The notes under the pieces were generated by a model that was not told the origin of the DNA, did not search any database, and was given only the letters and a program-made list of their open reading frames with translations. A stretch of DNA of 5,586 nt from an uncultured Planctomycetaceae bacterium (GTDB lineage: Bacteria; Planctomycetota; Planctomycetia; Pirellulales; Lacipirellulaceae). Shown in pieces: positions 5,029-5,586 of this stretch; the stretch's first letter is position 1; every line of letters starts with the position of its first letter. The position numbers and the translations under genes are program-made. Location: contig CALMBE010000021.1 of assembly GCA_937860165.1 (NCBI GenBank), positions 1 to 5,586 on the forward strand, read 5' to 3'.

Positions 5029-5586
5029 TTAGGACTTCCCAGCTTCGCTCGCGGGGGAATCGATGTTTTCGGAACCCGACACATCCAGTCGTTCTGGCGT
5101 CGCGTCCTTCTCCTCGGCATTTCGCCTGCTAATTGGTTTCCAGTTCCGCGGTTCGACTTTAACATCGGCAGTCGCCAGCTTGGCCTCATTTACGATTGCC
5201 ACCGCAGCGGCCAATTGTTCTTTTGAAAAATAGGGTTCACGTACGACATTGCGAATCGTACCCGTTAGCTGCGCTGCCAGTTCCTGCCAACTCTTTTCAC
5301 TGTTCAAGTGCCAAACGGCTGCTTGGGCAGCGGCCGGATCGATTTCGCCGCTGGCATAAGCGGCAATGATTTCGATCACGGCAGGATCGCTCACAACGTC
5401 CTCAATGGGGCGAATTTCGTAAGGCTTATTAGACGAAGGGTCGCGGAGCCCGTGGTCCAGACACACCAGTGGTACGTCGATTCGCGTCATTTGTTCAGAC
5501 GCGATGTTGAAGCGACCACCGCCACCACCGCCACCTCGCCCACCACCACCTCGCCCACCGCCACCTCGCCCACCGCCACCTCGCCC
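5029..5586 (-). CDS. Gly-rich protein with a conserved planctomycete-type C-terminal domain, 5' end cut by the window
   Basis: The minus-strand frame is open from the window edge to the TAA at 5031-5029 and shows 185 residues. The first 25 are a (Gly-Arg-Gly-Gly-Gly) repeat tract, followed by FNIASEQ and then a folded-looking domain: DVPLVCLDHGLRDP, KPYEIRPIED, a helical part with SGEIDPAAAQAAVWHLNSEK and SWQELAAQL, and a polar tail rich in Glu, Ser and Arg. An ATG at 5490 lies in frame after the Gly tract. It has no Shine-Dalgarno, and the coding frame continues without a stop upstream of it, so I treat it as internal. From memory, planctomycetes have secreted or surface proteins with a Gly-rich region followed by a VCLEHGKPDP...QAAAWHL domain, to which this seems related. 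No function is known to me. The N-terminus, where a signal peptide might be, is missing. Confidence 0.82.
   Translation of the reverse strand, partial: GRGGGGRGGGGRGGGGRGGGGGGGRFNIASEQMTRIDVPLVCLDHGLRDPSSNKPYEIRPIEDVVSDPAVIEIIAAYASGEIDPAAAQAAVWHLNSEKSWQELAAQLTGTIRNVVREPYFSKEQLAAAVAIVNEAKLATADVKVEPRNWKPISRRNAEEKDATPERLDVSGSENIDSPASEAGKS
5530..5586. repeat. 15-bp tandem repeat encoding GRGGG
   Basis: The unit GCCACCTCGCCCACC is present at 5530-5544, 5545-5559 (one mismatch, A for G at 5545), 5560-5574 and, incompletely, 5575-5586, where the window ends. On the minus strand each unit encodes Gly-Arg-Gly-Gly-Gly without shifting the frame. Copy number may be collapsed or wrong in a short-read assembly, and the true gene probably has more units. 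Confidence 0.92.

Noticed and set aside
5029..5490. A complete 153-residue gene starting at ATG 5490
   Set aside because: The same frame continues upstream through the Gly-rich tract to the window edge without a stop, and the ATG has no Shine-Dalgarno, so it is more likely an internal methionine.
5530..5586. CRISPR-like array
   Set aside because: The repeat is a directly contiguous 15-bp tandem with no spacers and encodes GRGGG in frame with a protein, so it is a coding repeat.

Overview
This 5.6 kb window looks like a complete short-read assembly contig, probably from a planctomycete (Pirellulales-like) bacterium. The first 39 bases are an Illumina adapter. The other end stops inside a 15-bp tandem repeat, a typical place for an assembly to break. 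The planctomycete assignment is inferred from gene content: a futalosine-pathway menaquinone enzyme, a coiled-coil protein with a planctomycete-looking N-terminal segment, a Gly-rich protein ending in an HG..DP / QAAVWHL type domain, and several REP-like intergenic repeats. Nothing in the window proves it.

Layout from left to right. Bases 1-39 are adapter. Bases 40-443 hold an unclear fragment of coding sequence (about 40-209), an interrupted REP-like palindrome (261-327) and a good promoter and Shine-Dalgarno for mqnD. mqnD (444-1313, +) starts at a TTG and encodes 1,4-dihydroxy-6-naphthoate synthase. Bases 1314-1652 carry no gene and hold a mosaic of intergenic repeats. A peroxiredoxin-like/thioredoxin-fold protein lies on the minus strand (1653-2231). 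It is divergent from trxA (2536-2859, +), which has a near-consensus sigma-70 promoter, a roughly 140-nt leader and a strong intrinsic terminator (2886-2917). A 563-residue coiled-coil protein of unknown function follows (3115-4806, +). It is convergent with a minus-strand gene (5029-5586) that runs off the right edge through an in-frame (Gly-Arg-Gly-Gly-Gly)n tract. A paired inverted repeat sits between those two genes.

The genes do not form one operon or an obvious system. The one functional link is the divergent pair of a single-CxxC-cysteine peroxiredoxin-like protein and thioredoxin, which may share a redox role. The most interesting non-coding signal is that both convergent gene pairs are separated by inverted pairs of short-period (9-11 bp) repeat arrays. 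I see no CRISPR array, tRNA, rRNA, transposase or defence system, and no convincing new multi-gene system.
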